Source of the DNA: DAOTKC01 sp035449045
GTDB lineage: Bacteria; Bacillota; Clostridia; Christensenellales; CAG-917
Length of the DNA: 14,419 nucleotides
Reading direction: 5' to 3'
Assembly: GCA_035449045.1 (NCBI GenBank)
Contig: DAOTKC010000039.1
Span: 1-14,419, forward strand
The notes beneath the pieces were generated by a model. The model was not told the origin of the DNA. It searched no databases and saw only the letters and a program-made list of their open reading frames with translations. Each line of letters opens with the position of its first letter. Within the stretch, counting starts at the first letter, position 1. Position numbers and translations under genes: made by a program. This document shows, one piece after another, positions 8,404-14,419 of the stretch.

Positions 8404-8886
8404 ATGTTTTCAAAAAAACCGGTTCGAATGCTCGCTCGTGCAGGCGCGGTCGCCGCGCTCTATTTCGCGTTGTCCGTCGCCGTTCCCGCGCTGTCTTTCG
8501 GCGCCGTCCAGCTTAGGCTGGGCGAGGCGCTGACGCTCCTTCCCGCGCTGATGCCCGAAGCCGCGCTGGGGCTTTCGGTCGGTTGCTTTTTCGCCAACTT
8601 CTTCTTTTCGCCCTTCGGCTGGCTGGACGCCGTCATCGGCACGGCGGCGACGCTTGCCGCAGGCTTACTCACGGCGAAGATAAAGCGGCTTGTTCCCGCG
8701 GGGATTCCGCCCGTCGTTTTGAACGCGCTTTTGGTGCCGATAGTCTTCCTTTATAACAAAACAGACACTTTATACTATATAAACGTTCTCACTATCTTCC
8801 TTTCTCAGTCGATAATGGTTTACGCCGCCGCGCTCCCTCTCACTTATATGCTCAAAAAAGCGGTTCCGGCGCGGTTTTTCGAGTAG
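8404..8886 (+). CDS. queT: QueT-family queuosine-precursor transporter (ECF S component-like)
   Basis: The product is 160 residues, typical for QueT. The sequence is almost entirely hydrophobic, with about five or six membrane helices (roughly 12-34, 42-64, 71-92, 100-118 and 124-147). Family motifs seen are FG.VQLRLGEALTLLP (residues 32-47) and GCFFANFFFSPFGWLDAVIGT (60-80). QueT proteins are predicted substrate-binding subunits of energy-coupling-factor transporters for the queuosine precursors preQ1 or preQ0, and would need a shared ECF ATPase module encoded elsewhere. The start at ATG 8404 is chosen because the GAGGT site sits four bases upstream and the family begins about here. The frame stays open back to an ATG at 8278, but those 42 codons cover the structured leader and look noncoding. 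Regulation is probably at translation through that leader. No other queuosine gene is in the window. Confidence 0.9.
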   Translation: MFSKKPVRMLARAGAVAALYFALSVAVPALSFGAVQLRLGEALTLLPALMPEAALGLSVGCFFANFFFSPFGWLDAVIGTAATLAAGLLTAKIKRLVPAGIPPVVLNALLVPIVFLYNKTDTLYYINVLTIFLSQSIMVYAAALPLTYMLKKAVPARFFE

Positions 8887-9068
8887 TTATCCCTCGAAAA
8901 TTATATACTACATATTGTAGTTTAAAAAATCGCGGGTAAATACATTTGGTATTTTTTAGCGATATATGTTAAAATATGCTTCCCTAAAAAAAATCGAGAA
9001 AAATCAAGTTTTACCCACTTTTTTTATGCTTATAACGGCTGAAAAAGCGGGGCTGCCAAGGCAAAAAA
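8887..9068 (+). promoter_or_regulatory. AT-rich intergenic region with a candidate promoter for the dnaD-like gene
   Basis: TTGGTA (8946-8951) and TAAAAT (8970-8975) with an 18-base spacer form a plausible sigma-A promoter, giving a leader of roughly 85 bases. Small hairpins are also present: ACTAC/GTAGT (8907-8911 with 8917-8921), and AAATAC/GTATTT (8938-8943 with 8949-8954) nested inside ATCGC/GCGAT (8929-8933 with 8959-8963). The nested one is followed by T-runs only within itself, so neither is a convincing queT terminator. The ribosome binding site before the ATG at 9069 is weak (AAGG at about 9058-9061). Confidence 0.35.
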
Positions 9069-10514
9069 ATGTCCTTTATCCGTTTCTCCAACGATTACCT
9101 GATTGAAAGCTTTACGCTCGTCGATAACCTTTTTATCAACGAGTATCTTCCCTATGCCGACGAGAAGCAGATTAAGGCCTATATCTATGGGCTTTATCTC
9201 TGCTACCGCGACGGCGGCGACAACACTATCGAGAACTTTTCAAACGCGCTCGACATCGAAATTGACGAGTTAATCAACATTTTTACACATTTCGAGGATA
9301 ACGGACTGGTTCAAATCATTTCCAAACAGCCCTTTGAGGTCAAATACCTCTCCTTAAAGCGCGCCATGCAACCGGCCAAGAAATACAAGCCCGAAAAATA
9401 CGCCGACTTCAACAAGGAATTGCAGCAGCTATTCCCTTCGCGCATGCTGACGCCCAACGAATATAACGAATATTACAAGGCGATGGACGACCTCAAAATT
9501 CAGCAGGACGCCATGCTCATGATAGTGCAATACTGCATAAGTTTAAAAGGCGCCGAGGTCCGCTATCCCTATATCCTCACCGTGGCGAGAAACTGGGCGC
9601 TCGATGGCATTCTGACCGCCGACGCCGTCGAGGTCAAGCTGACGGAATACGAAGCGCAGAGCGAGAATATGCGCGCCGTCATGCGCGCGCTGGGAAAAAG
9701 GACGCAGGCAGGCCTCGAGGAAAAGCAGTATCTTTCCAAATGGCTGGGGAATTGGGGCTTTTCGATTGAAAGCATAGTTTATGCCGCCAAAAATTGCAAG
9801 GCTAAGAGCTTCAAGGGGCTGGACGCCGCGCTCGACGAGTTTTACCGCATGAGCGTATTTACCGCCCGCGAGATGGAGAAATACCGCGAGCACCGCGAAA
9901 AGCTCAAGGAGCTCGCCGTCAAAATCAACCGCACCATCGGCGTCTACTACGAAACGCTCGACCACATCATCGAGGTCTACATTGCGCCATGGGTGCAGAA
10001 AGGCTTCGACGAGGACGCACTCCTCACCATTGCGCATTACTGCTTCCTTAGGGGCGTCAGGACGCTGGAGGGAGTGGGCGGCGACGTCAGCCGCTTCTTC
10101 AAGATGGGACTTTTGACGCGCGAGAGCATCGACGCCTACATAGCGCAGCAGATGGAGAACGACGCCGCCATCGGCGAAGTGCTCACCGAGGCGGGAGTGC
10201 TGAGGCGTCCCACGCTGTCCGACCGCGCCTATTTCAAAGTTTGGACCGTCGATTGGGGTTTTTCGCACGAGGTCATAAAATACGCGGCCGGCCTTGCCGC
10301 GGCGCGCCCCTATCCCATTCCCTATATCAATCAGCTTTTGGCGGGATATAAAAATAAGCGTGTTTACAGCTTGGATGAAATTAAAAAACTCGGCCAAAGC
10401 GAGCCGTCCGATAAGCCCAAGGAAAAGGCGTTTGCGACGCGCGCCTACACCGCGCAGGAGCTTTCGGCGGCATTTCCCGACATCTATAATTTCGACAACC
10501 TCGACGACATTTAA
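9069..10514 (+). CDS. DnaD-like replication initiation protein with four DnaB_2-type repeats
   Basis: The product is 481 residues, about twice the length of Bacillus DnaD. Residues 1-95 look like the winged-helix N-terminal domain of the DnaD/DnaB family. I then see two alternating pairs of helical repeats. A1 is about 122-185 and A2 about 290-355. B1 (about 213-262) carries YLSKWLGNWGFSIESIVYAA, and B2 (about 384-440) carries YFKVWTVDWGFSHEVIKYAA. The W..DWGFS.E.I.YAA pattern is the hallmark of the DnaB_2 (DDBH2) domain, which binds DNA and helps load the replicative helicase. A charged linker leads to a short tail, LSAAFPDIYNFDNLDDI, at the very end. The DnaC/DnaI-like loader gene follows 60 bases later, as expected for a primosome pair. 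The role is strongly suggested by family and context; the orthologue name is left open. Confidence 0.87.
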   Translation: MSFIRFSNDYLIESFTLVDNLFINEYLPYADEKQIKAYIYGLYLCYRDGGDNTIENFSNALDIEIDELINIFTHFEDNGLVQIISKQPFEVKYLSLKRAMQPAKKYKPEKYADFNKELQQLFPSRMLTPNEYNEYYKAMDDLKIQQDAMLMIVQYCISLKGAEVRYPYILTVARNWALDGILTADAVEVKLTEYEAQSENMRAVMRALGKRTQAGLEEKQYLSKWLGNWGFSIESIVYAAKNCKAKSFKGLDAALDEFYRMSVFTAREMEKYREHREKLKELAVKINRTIGVYYETLDHIIEVYIAPWVQKGFDEDALLTIAHYCFLRGVRTLEGVGGDVSRFFKMGLLTRESIDAYIAQQMENDAAIGEVLTEAGVLRRPTLSDRAYFKVWTVDWGFSHEVIKYAAGLAAARPYPIPYINQLLAGYKNKRVYSLDEIKKLGQSEPSDKPKEKAFATRAYTAQELSAAFPDIYNFDNLDDI

Positions 10515-10574
10515 GAGGCAACAGGGGAATTGGGGCGAGAAATCTTTAGAAACTTTTACGAACGGTAAGATGAA

Positions 10575-11504
10575 ATGGATGTATCAACTAAAGTTCAAAG
10601 CATAATAGCCGGCAGGCGGACGGCCGCCGAAGCCGCGGCGCGTGAAAAATATATCGCGGCGCGCGAAAACGCCGCTTTTAAAAAAGCCGACGACAAGCTA
10701 AAGCAGCTGTCGTTTAAGGTCGAGCGCGAGCGCGCCAAGGGCGAGCTCTCCGCCGCGCTTGCCGAGGAGGAAAGGCGCCTTGAAGCCGAGCGCGAAACCA
10801 CGCTTAAAGCGCTGGGGCTTTCCTCGGCCGACTTCGAGCCCAAATATTTTTGTCCGCTTTGCCGCGACACGGGAAGCCTTGACGGCGGCGCATGCGACTG
10901 CTTTAAATCGCTTTACATAAAAAAAGTCAAGGAAATCTGCAACTTAGGCGTCTCGGCCTCCTACCGCTTTTCCGACTGCAACCTCGCCTTGGTCAAGGAC
11001 GAAACGCATAAAAAGCAGTTGAAGCAGCTCTTTACCGCTTTTAAAAACTATGCCGAGAAGTTTCCCCAAAATAAATACAGAAACATTCTGCTTTTGGGAA
11101 GCGTCGGCGTCGGCAAGAGCTTTCTTTTGAGCGCGGTGGCAAACGCCGTTTTAGACCGCGGCTATTTCGTCAAATATTTGAGCGCCTTCGAGCTCAACAA
11201 AACGCTTGTCACTTTCCACACATCCACCAACGAGGCGAAGGCGGGGCTGATGGAACAGCTCTTTGACTATGACCTTCTCGCCATCGACGACCTCGGCACC
11301 GAGCCGATATTCAGAAACGTGACGCGCGAATATCTCCACCTAATTTTGTCGGAGCGCCTTGCCGCGGGCAAGAGCACCTTCATTACCTCCAACCTCACTC
11401 CCGAGGAAATTTTGGACCGCTACGGCGAGCGCATATTCTCGAGGATATTCGATAAAAAGAGCACTTTGGTTAAATACATTTTAGGCTCCGATTTACGCCT
11501 TTAA
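10575..11504 (+). CDS. DnaC/DnaI-like AAA+ helicase loader
   Basis: The product is 309 residues. Residues 10-85 are rich in A, K, E and R and look like a coiled coil. A zinc-binding element follows: CPLC (C93, C96) and CDC (C107, C109). The AAA+ core has Walker A GSVGVGKS (175-182), Walker B LLAIDDLGTE with D238 and D239, a sensor-1-like TSN (271-273), and GERIFSR, which would supply the arginine finger (R286 or R290). This is the order known for DnaI and DnaC, which load the replicative DnaB-type helicase. The N-terminal part would contact the helicase. ATG 10575 is the first start in frame after a stop; its ribosome binding site is poor, which suggests coupling to the dnaD-like gene or modest translation. 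A terminator follows 33 bases after the stop. Confidence 0.9.
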   Translation: MDVSTKVQSIIAGRRTAAEAAAREKYIAARENAAFKKADDKLKQLSFKVERERAKGELSAALAEEERRLEAERETTLKALGLSSADFEPKYFCPLCRDTGSLDGGACDCFKSLYIKKVKEICNLGVSASYRFSDCNLALVKDETHKKQLKQLFTAFKNYAEKFPQNKYRNILLLGSVGVGKSFLLSAVANAVLDRGYFVKYLSAFELNKTLVTFHTSTNEAKAGLMEQLFDYDLLAIDDLGTEPIFRNVTREYLHLILSERLAAGKSTFITSNLTPEEILDRYGERIFSRIFDKKSTLVKYILGSDLRL

Positions 11505-11536
11505 GATTAATAAAACGCAGGCGATAGTCAAATAAA

Positions 11537-11561
11537 AAAGCCCCGATTGTGTCGGGGCTTT
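11537..11561. terminator. Bidirectional intrinsic terminator
   Basis: A 10-bp perfect stem, AAAGCCCCGA (11537-11546) with TCGGGGCTTT (11552-11561), encloses the loop TTGTG. It is followed by CGTTT and preceded by AAATAAA, so it can serve both the dnaC-like gene (+) and the convergent M28 peptidase gene (-), whose stop is at 11581-11583. Confidence 0.88.
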
Positions 11562-11580
11562 CGTTTGATTTTAGTGTGGT

Positions 11581-12831
11581 TTATTTAGTGACGGCTTTGA
11601 CGCTTGCCGAGTCGTATTTGCCGCTGTCCACCAGCCTAATGGCCTCGGCCGAGAGCTCGAAGACCTTAGAAAGAGCCTCTTTGTTGATGAGTTCGTAACT
11701 GTCGCGGCGGGTGTGGTAATAGGGCTTTAAGCTGTGGTCGGCGCCCGTTATGCAGGCGCTCTTGAGGCCGGCCTGTGTGAAGGCGGCGGAATCGGTGGAG
11801 CCGACCGTCACTTTGTTGAAAGTGGCGCCCGCGGCTGTGTTATCGGAAGCTTCCATAAGAAGCGCGTTGACGTCTTTGTCGGTGGGGACGAGGCCGTTTA
11901 AGTCCTTATTGTTGATATAGAGGCAATCGAGATCGGCGATGGTGTCGTAGGCGACGAAGAAAGTGGGGACGTCGCGGTATTCGTCCTTATGCGCCGCCGC
12001 CCACGCCTTGGCGCCGCGAAGGCCGGCTTCCTCCGAGCCCGTAATCAAAACTCCGACTTCGGTGTTTTCCGGCGTTATGCCGTTGTCCGCAAGGTATTTC
12101 AAAAGGGCAATCGAAAGATAGCAGGCCGTCAAATTGTCGTTGGCGCCGTCGACCACCACTTTTTTGTTGCTGAAGAAATAGAGCGCTATGAAAAACGGCA
12201 GGAAAGCCAAGCCCGCAAGCCCCATAATCGTGGTGGTGCCGAGGACGGGCATTTTGGCGGCTATGCCGTCGATTGCGAGCGCCGCGATATAAATGGAGGT
12301 AAGATATAAAATTCCCAACATCAGCACTACGAAGGTGAAGGAAAAGGCCTTGCCGCCCAGATAGTAATTTATCGGCCATTCATTGGCGGCGTCGGCGTGG
12401 CCGCAGAAGATGATGCGGCGCTTGACCGCGCCCGCCGGTTTTTTAATCGCCGTCACGTTGCAGGAGGTAGCCTCCTTGAAAAGCGGGTCAAACACCTGTC
12501 TATATAGCACGAACTGCGACACCATGGGAATGAGCGCCACGATGAGAAGGGCAAGCGCGATGAGCGGCGCGAAAAAGTAGACGGCGAGCGAGATGATGCC
12601 CGCAGTGACGGTGAAATAAATCCAGCCGTAAAAAGAGCCGGGATTGAGCTTAAATTCCTCAAGCGCTGTGGAGTCGGAATATTTTTCAAGCTCCGACTTC
12701 ATATATTCCTGCGCCTCGCGTTCGCCTTCGCTGCCCGGAGCCCGCTTTTTGAACGACTTGATGACGTGGGTTATTCCGTCCGCCATGTAGTCGGCGGCGG
12801 CCGCCTTACTTTCCTTTAGTTTTTCAAGCAT
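11581..12831 (-). CDS. Membrane-embedded M28-family zinc metallopeptidase
   Basis: The product is 416 residues from the ATG at 12829-12831. A longer reading from TTG at 12846 would swallow the ribosome binding site GGGAGG (12839-12844), so the ATG is preferred. M28 metal and catalytic residues all appear present: GHAD (H145, D147), GANDN (D232), GSEEAG (E267, E268), AYDT (D296) and YHTRRD (H373). M28 enzymes are di-zinc aminopeptidases or carboxypeptidases. Unusually, four hydrophobic helices are present: two before the first ligand (about 68-88 and 90-110) and two more (about 163-188 and 198-221) between H145 and D232. Lysine- and arginine-rich flanks suggest a cytoplasmic N terminus and, with an even helix count, a cytoplasmic active site. 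The substrate is unknown. The gene has its own promoter and is divergent from spoVT. Confidence 0.88.
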   Translation of the reverse strand: MLEKLKESKAAAADYMADGITHVIKSFKKRAPGSEGEREAQEYMKSELEKYSDSTALEEFKLNPGSFYGWIYFTVTAGIISLAVYFFAPLIALALLIVALIPMVSQFVLYRQVFDPLFKEATSCNVTAIKKPAGAVKRRIIFCGHADAANEWPINYYLGGKAFSFTFVVLMLGILYLTSIYIAALAIDGIAAKMPVLGTTTIMGLAGLAFLPFFIALYFFSNKKVVVDGANDNLTACYLSIALLKYLADNGITPENTEVGVLITGSEEAGLRGAKAWAAAHKDEYRDVPTFFVAYDTIADLDCLYINNKDLNGLVPTDKDVNALLMEASDNTAAGATFNKVTVGSTDSAAFTQAGLKSACITGADHSLKPYYHTRRDSYELINKEALSKVFELSAEAIRLVDSGKYDSASVKAVTK

Positions 12832-12857
12832 TTTCTTACCTCCCAAAAAGTAATTTC

Positions 12858-12886
12858 AGTTTAAAACGAAACGGATAGCTTGTCAA
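12858..12886 (-). promoter_or_regulatory. Sigma-A-type promoter for the M28 peptidase gene
   Basis: On the minus strand a perfect TTGACA (12881-12886) is followed after exactly 17 bases by TAAACT (12858-12863). Transcription would begin near 12850, leaving a leader of only about 20 bases containing the GGGAGG site. Confidence 0.65.
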
Positions 12887-13107
12887 TACCAAATTGTAAA
12901 ATTCGCGATTAGCTCTAAAAGCGTTGTGTCGATGGTTTTTGAGATTCCCTAGGCTCGGAGGGCTTCTTTATTAGAGTGGCGCTTTTATATTATTGAATAC
13001 TTATTACCAAACGGTTTAGGTAAAAAAAATTACCCCGAAATTTTTGCGCTTCGTATAAATAGAGCGCCATTTCAAAAACTAAACCCGAATAAAACACGGA
13101 GGAAAAT
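12887..13107 (+). other. Divergent intergenic region upstream of spoVT, with inverted repeats
   Basis: No gene is seen here. TAAAAGCG (12916-12923) is the exact inverse complement of CGCTTTTA (12980-12987), enclosing 56 bases that include a small CCCT/AGGG hairpin (12947-12950 with 12959-12962). A second inverted repeat, GGTAA (13019-13023) with TTACC (13030-13034), has an A6 loop and sits about 75 bases before spoVT; it could be an operator. A TATAAA word is at 13054-13059 and a TATTAT at 12988-12993, but neither has a good -35 box. I found no convincing sigma-G or sigma-F promoter. Confidence 0.35.
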
Positions 13108-13629
13108 ATGGAAACCACCGGCATTGTGAGAAGAATCGACGAACTCGGAAGAATAGTAATCCCCAAGGAAATCAGGCGCACCATGCGCTTAAAAGAGGGC
13201 GAAGAGCTTGAGATTTTGATGGGCAACGACGAGCTGGTTTTCAAAAAGTTTTCCGCCGTAAAAAGCATTGAGCAAGCGGCGGCCGAAATAACCGCCGCGC
13301 TCTCCTCGATTTTGGGCGGAACGGCGGTCATAACCGACACCGACGCCGTCATATCGGCGCACGGCGCCTTAAAGCGCGAGCTTGCCGGCGCCAAAATCTC
13401 CGAGCGGCTGGAAGCCGCGCTTGCCGAGCGCAAGCCCAAACGCTTTACGGGCGCCGAAATATTTGCGATAGCGGGGGAGAACACCGAAAACGTCAAAGAA
13501 ATTCTCTTTTCGCCCATCATCGCGGGCGGCGACCTTTACGGCAGCGTAGTATTTTTGTCGCCGCGCGACAACGTCAGCATGGACAGCATCAACCTTTCGG
13601 CTAAATTTTTAGAAAATCTCTGCGTATGA
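13108..13629 (+). CDS. spoVT: Stage V sporulation protein T (AbrB-type regulator with GAF domain)
   Basis: The product is 173 residues, against about 178 in Bacillus. Residues 1-50 are an AbrB-type swapped-hairpin DNA-binding domain that starts METTGIVRRIDELGRIVIPK, nearly diagnostic of SpoVT and AbrB. Residues 55-173 form a GAF-like regulatory domain, ending with ISG/PII-type strands such as LFSPIIAGGDLYGSVVFLS. In Bacillus, SpoVT is a tetrameric regulator of late forespore genes; the same role here is inferred and implies an endospore former. The ATG at 13108 has a GGAGG site (13098-13102) six bases upstream. The stop TGA overlaps the next start in ATGA, so translation of the flippase gene is probably coupled. 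In Bacillus the order is mfd-spoVT-yabM; here the upstream neighbour is a divergent M28 gene. Confidence 0.94.
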   Translation: METTGIVRRIDELGRIVIPKEIRRTMRLKEGEELEILMGNDELVFKKFSAVKSIEQAAAEITAALSSILGGTAVITDTDAVISAHGALKRELAGAKISERLEAALAERKPKRFTGAEIFAIAGENTENVKEILFSPIIAGGDLYGSVVFLSPRDNVSMDSINLSAKFLENLCV

Positions 13630-14419
13630 AAAAACCGCGCGGGCTTCTTTCGGGCGCGCTCTTGCTTTCGGCCGCTGCAATAGCCGCAAAAGTCATAAGC
13701 GCGCTTTACAGAATCCCGCTCACCAATATTTTAGGCGCCGAGGGAATGGGGCTCTATCAGCTCGTCTTTCCCATTTACGCCGTGCTCTTGACGCTTTCTT
13801 CGGGCGGCATTCCCATTTCGATGTCGCGCCTGATTGCCGAGAAAAGAGCGTTGGGCGAGAGCGCTTCGGGCATTTTGAAGGCGGGCGCTTTGATAGTCTT
13901 TGTCTCCTCGCTTTTGAGCGCGGCGGCCATTTTCGCCCTTTCAAATTTTTTGGCGGCGGCACAGGGCAACGGCGAAGCCGCCGAGATCTATAAAGCGATA
14001 GCCCCCGCTGTCTTTTTCGCCAGCGGCATTGCCTTTTTCAAGGGCTGGGCGCAGGGGAATATGGACATGGTGCCGTCCTCGCTCGCCCTTTTGGTCGAGC
14101 AGGCGGCCAAGCTTGCGGCAGGCCTTGCGCTCGCGAGCTATTTACTTCCGAGGGGAATAAGCTACGCGGTTTCGGGCGCGGTTTTCGGCATTGTAATAGC
14201 CGAAGCCGCCGCTTTTATCGTCACCGCAATAACGGTCGCCGTCCGTCACCGCGCGCCCAAAGACCTCGCTCCCGCGTTCGTTATGCCGCGCGAACGGCTG
14301 AAAAAAGAGCACATTAAATTGGTCGTTAAAACGGCGTCGCTTATCACAATCGGCACTTTACTGATACCTTTTTCACAGTTTATCGACTCGTTTTTGATAA
14401 TTAACCTCTTAAAATCAAG
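13626..14419 (+). CDS. SpoVB/YabM-family lipid-linked oligosaccharide flippase, N-terminal part (3' end outside window)
   Basis: ATG at 13626 opens a frame with no stop to the window end (264 complete codons; relatives have about 500-550). The N terminus LSGALLLSAAAIAAKVISALYRIPLTNILGAEGMGLYQL is the classic opening of SpoVB/MurJ-type MOP-superfamily transporters. SSGGIPISMSRLIAEKRALG (59-78) and FFKGWAQGNMDMVPSSLALLVEQ (137-159) match the conserved cytoplasmic loop and following helix. About seven membrane helices are visible: 8-28, 43-62, 83-109, 121-140, 152-174, 180-205 and 236-258. These proteins flip undecaprenyl-linked precursors, such as lipid II or related units, across the membrane; SpoVB acts in spore cortex formation. 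It overlaps spoVT by four bases and is surely in the same operon. Whether it is spoVB or the paralogue yabM cannot be decided from this fragment; the spoVT neighbour favours the yabM position. Confidence 0.9.
   Translation, partial: MKKPRGLLSGALLLSAAAIAAKVISALYRIPLTNILGAEGMGLYQLVFPIYAVLLTLSSGGIPISMSRLIAEKRALGESASGILKAGALIVFVSSLLSAAAIFALSNFLAAAQGNGEAAEIYKAIAPAVFFASGIAFFKGWAQGNMDMVPSSLALLVEQAAKLAAGLALASYLLPRGISYAVSGAVFGIVIAEAAAFIVTAITVAVRHRAPKDLAPAFVMPRERLKKEHIKLVVKTASLITIGTLLIPFSQFIDSFLIINLLKS

Noticed and set aside
9543..10397. A 284-codon minus-strand frame opposite the dnaD-like gene
   Set aside because: It lies wholly inside a well-supported DnaD-family gene and shows no recognisable domain or ribosome binding site.
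12832..12846. TTG at 12846 as the start of the M28 peptidase
   Set aside because: It would translate the GGGAGG ribosome binding site; the ATG at 12829-12831 is correctly spaced from it.
8944..12894. The 10-base word ATTTGGTATT shared by the dnaD-like and M28 promoter regions (8944-8953 plus; 12885-12894 minus), with a weaker TTACCAAA near 13003
   Set aside because: A 10-base match between AT-rich intergenic stretches in a window this size is expected by chance, and the third copy matches poorly, so a shared operator is not supported.
13019..13059. A sigma-G or sigma-F promoter for spoVT
   Set aside because: GAATA near 12995 and CAT near 13068 are present, but at spacings that do not fit the known consensus.
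1..14419. CRISPR arrays, transposons, tRNA or rRNA genes, and att-type direct repeats
   Set aside because: No regularly spaced identical repeats, transposase-like product, terminal inverted repeats or cloverleaf-like sequence was recognised on either strand.

Overview
The window looks like chromosomal DNA from an endospore-forming, fairly GC-rich member of the Clostridia. The reasons are an AbrB/GAF SpoVT homologue followed by a SpoVB-type flippase, a clostridial DnaD-like plus DnaC/DnaI-like pair, a QueT transporter, and strong GGAGG-type ribosome binding sites. An uncultured gut lineage such as Christensenellales is a guess from style only. No mobile element, CRISPR array, tRNA or rRNA is visible.

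Layout. Positions 1-7557 (+) hold the 3' part of a giant surface protein, with at least 2518 residues visible and its start lying before the window. It is built of about twenty YGQ-type (MBG-like) repeats and ends in a transmembrane anchor rather than a sortase signal. A strong bidirectional hairpin terminator separates it from a convergent flavin reductase-like gene (7687-8151, -). Divergent from that gene is queT (8404-8886, +), a predicted queuosine-precursor transporter. Its leader (about 8291-8403) can fold into an H-type pseudoknot whose 3' strand is the ribosome binding site. This is the most interesting object in the window and a candidate translational riboswitch.

Next comes a replication pair: a DnaD-like protein with what I read as four DnaB_2-type repeats (9069-10514, +) and a DnaC/DnaI-like AAA+ helicase loader (10575-11504, +). 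A second bidirectional terminator follows. A convergent M28 metallopeptidase (11581-12831, -) has four membrane helices, two of them inserted inside the catalytic domain. It has a good sigma-A-type promoter in the divergent intergenic region. The window ends with spoVT (13108-13629, +), which overlaps by four bases (ATGA) the start of a SpoVB/YabM-family lipid-linked oligosaccharide flippase that runs off the end.

The genes form several short transcription units rather than one pathway: cell surface (1-7557), redox (7687-8151), tRNA-modification precursor uptake (queT), replication initiation (dnaD/dnaC-like), a membrane peptidase, and sporulation or envelope (spoVT-spoVB). All functions are read from sequence motifs only; no database search was run.
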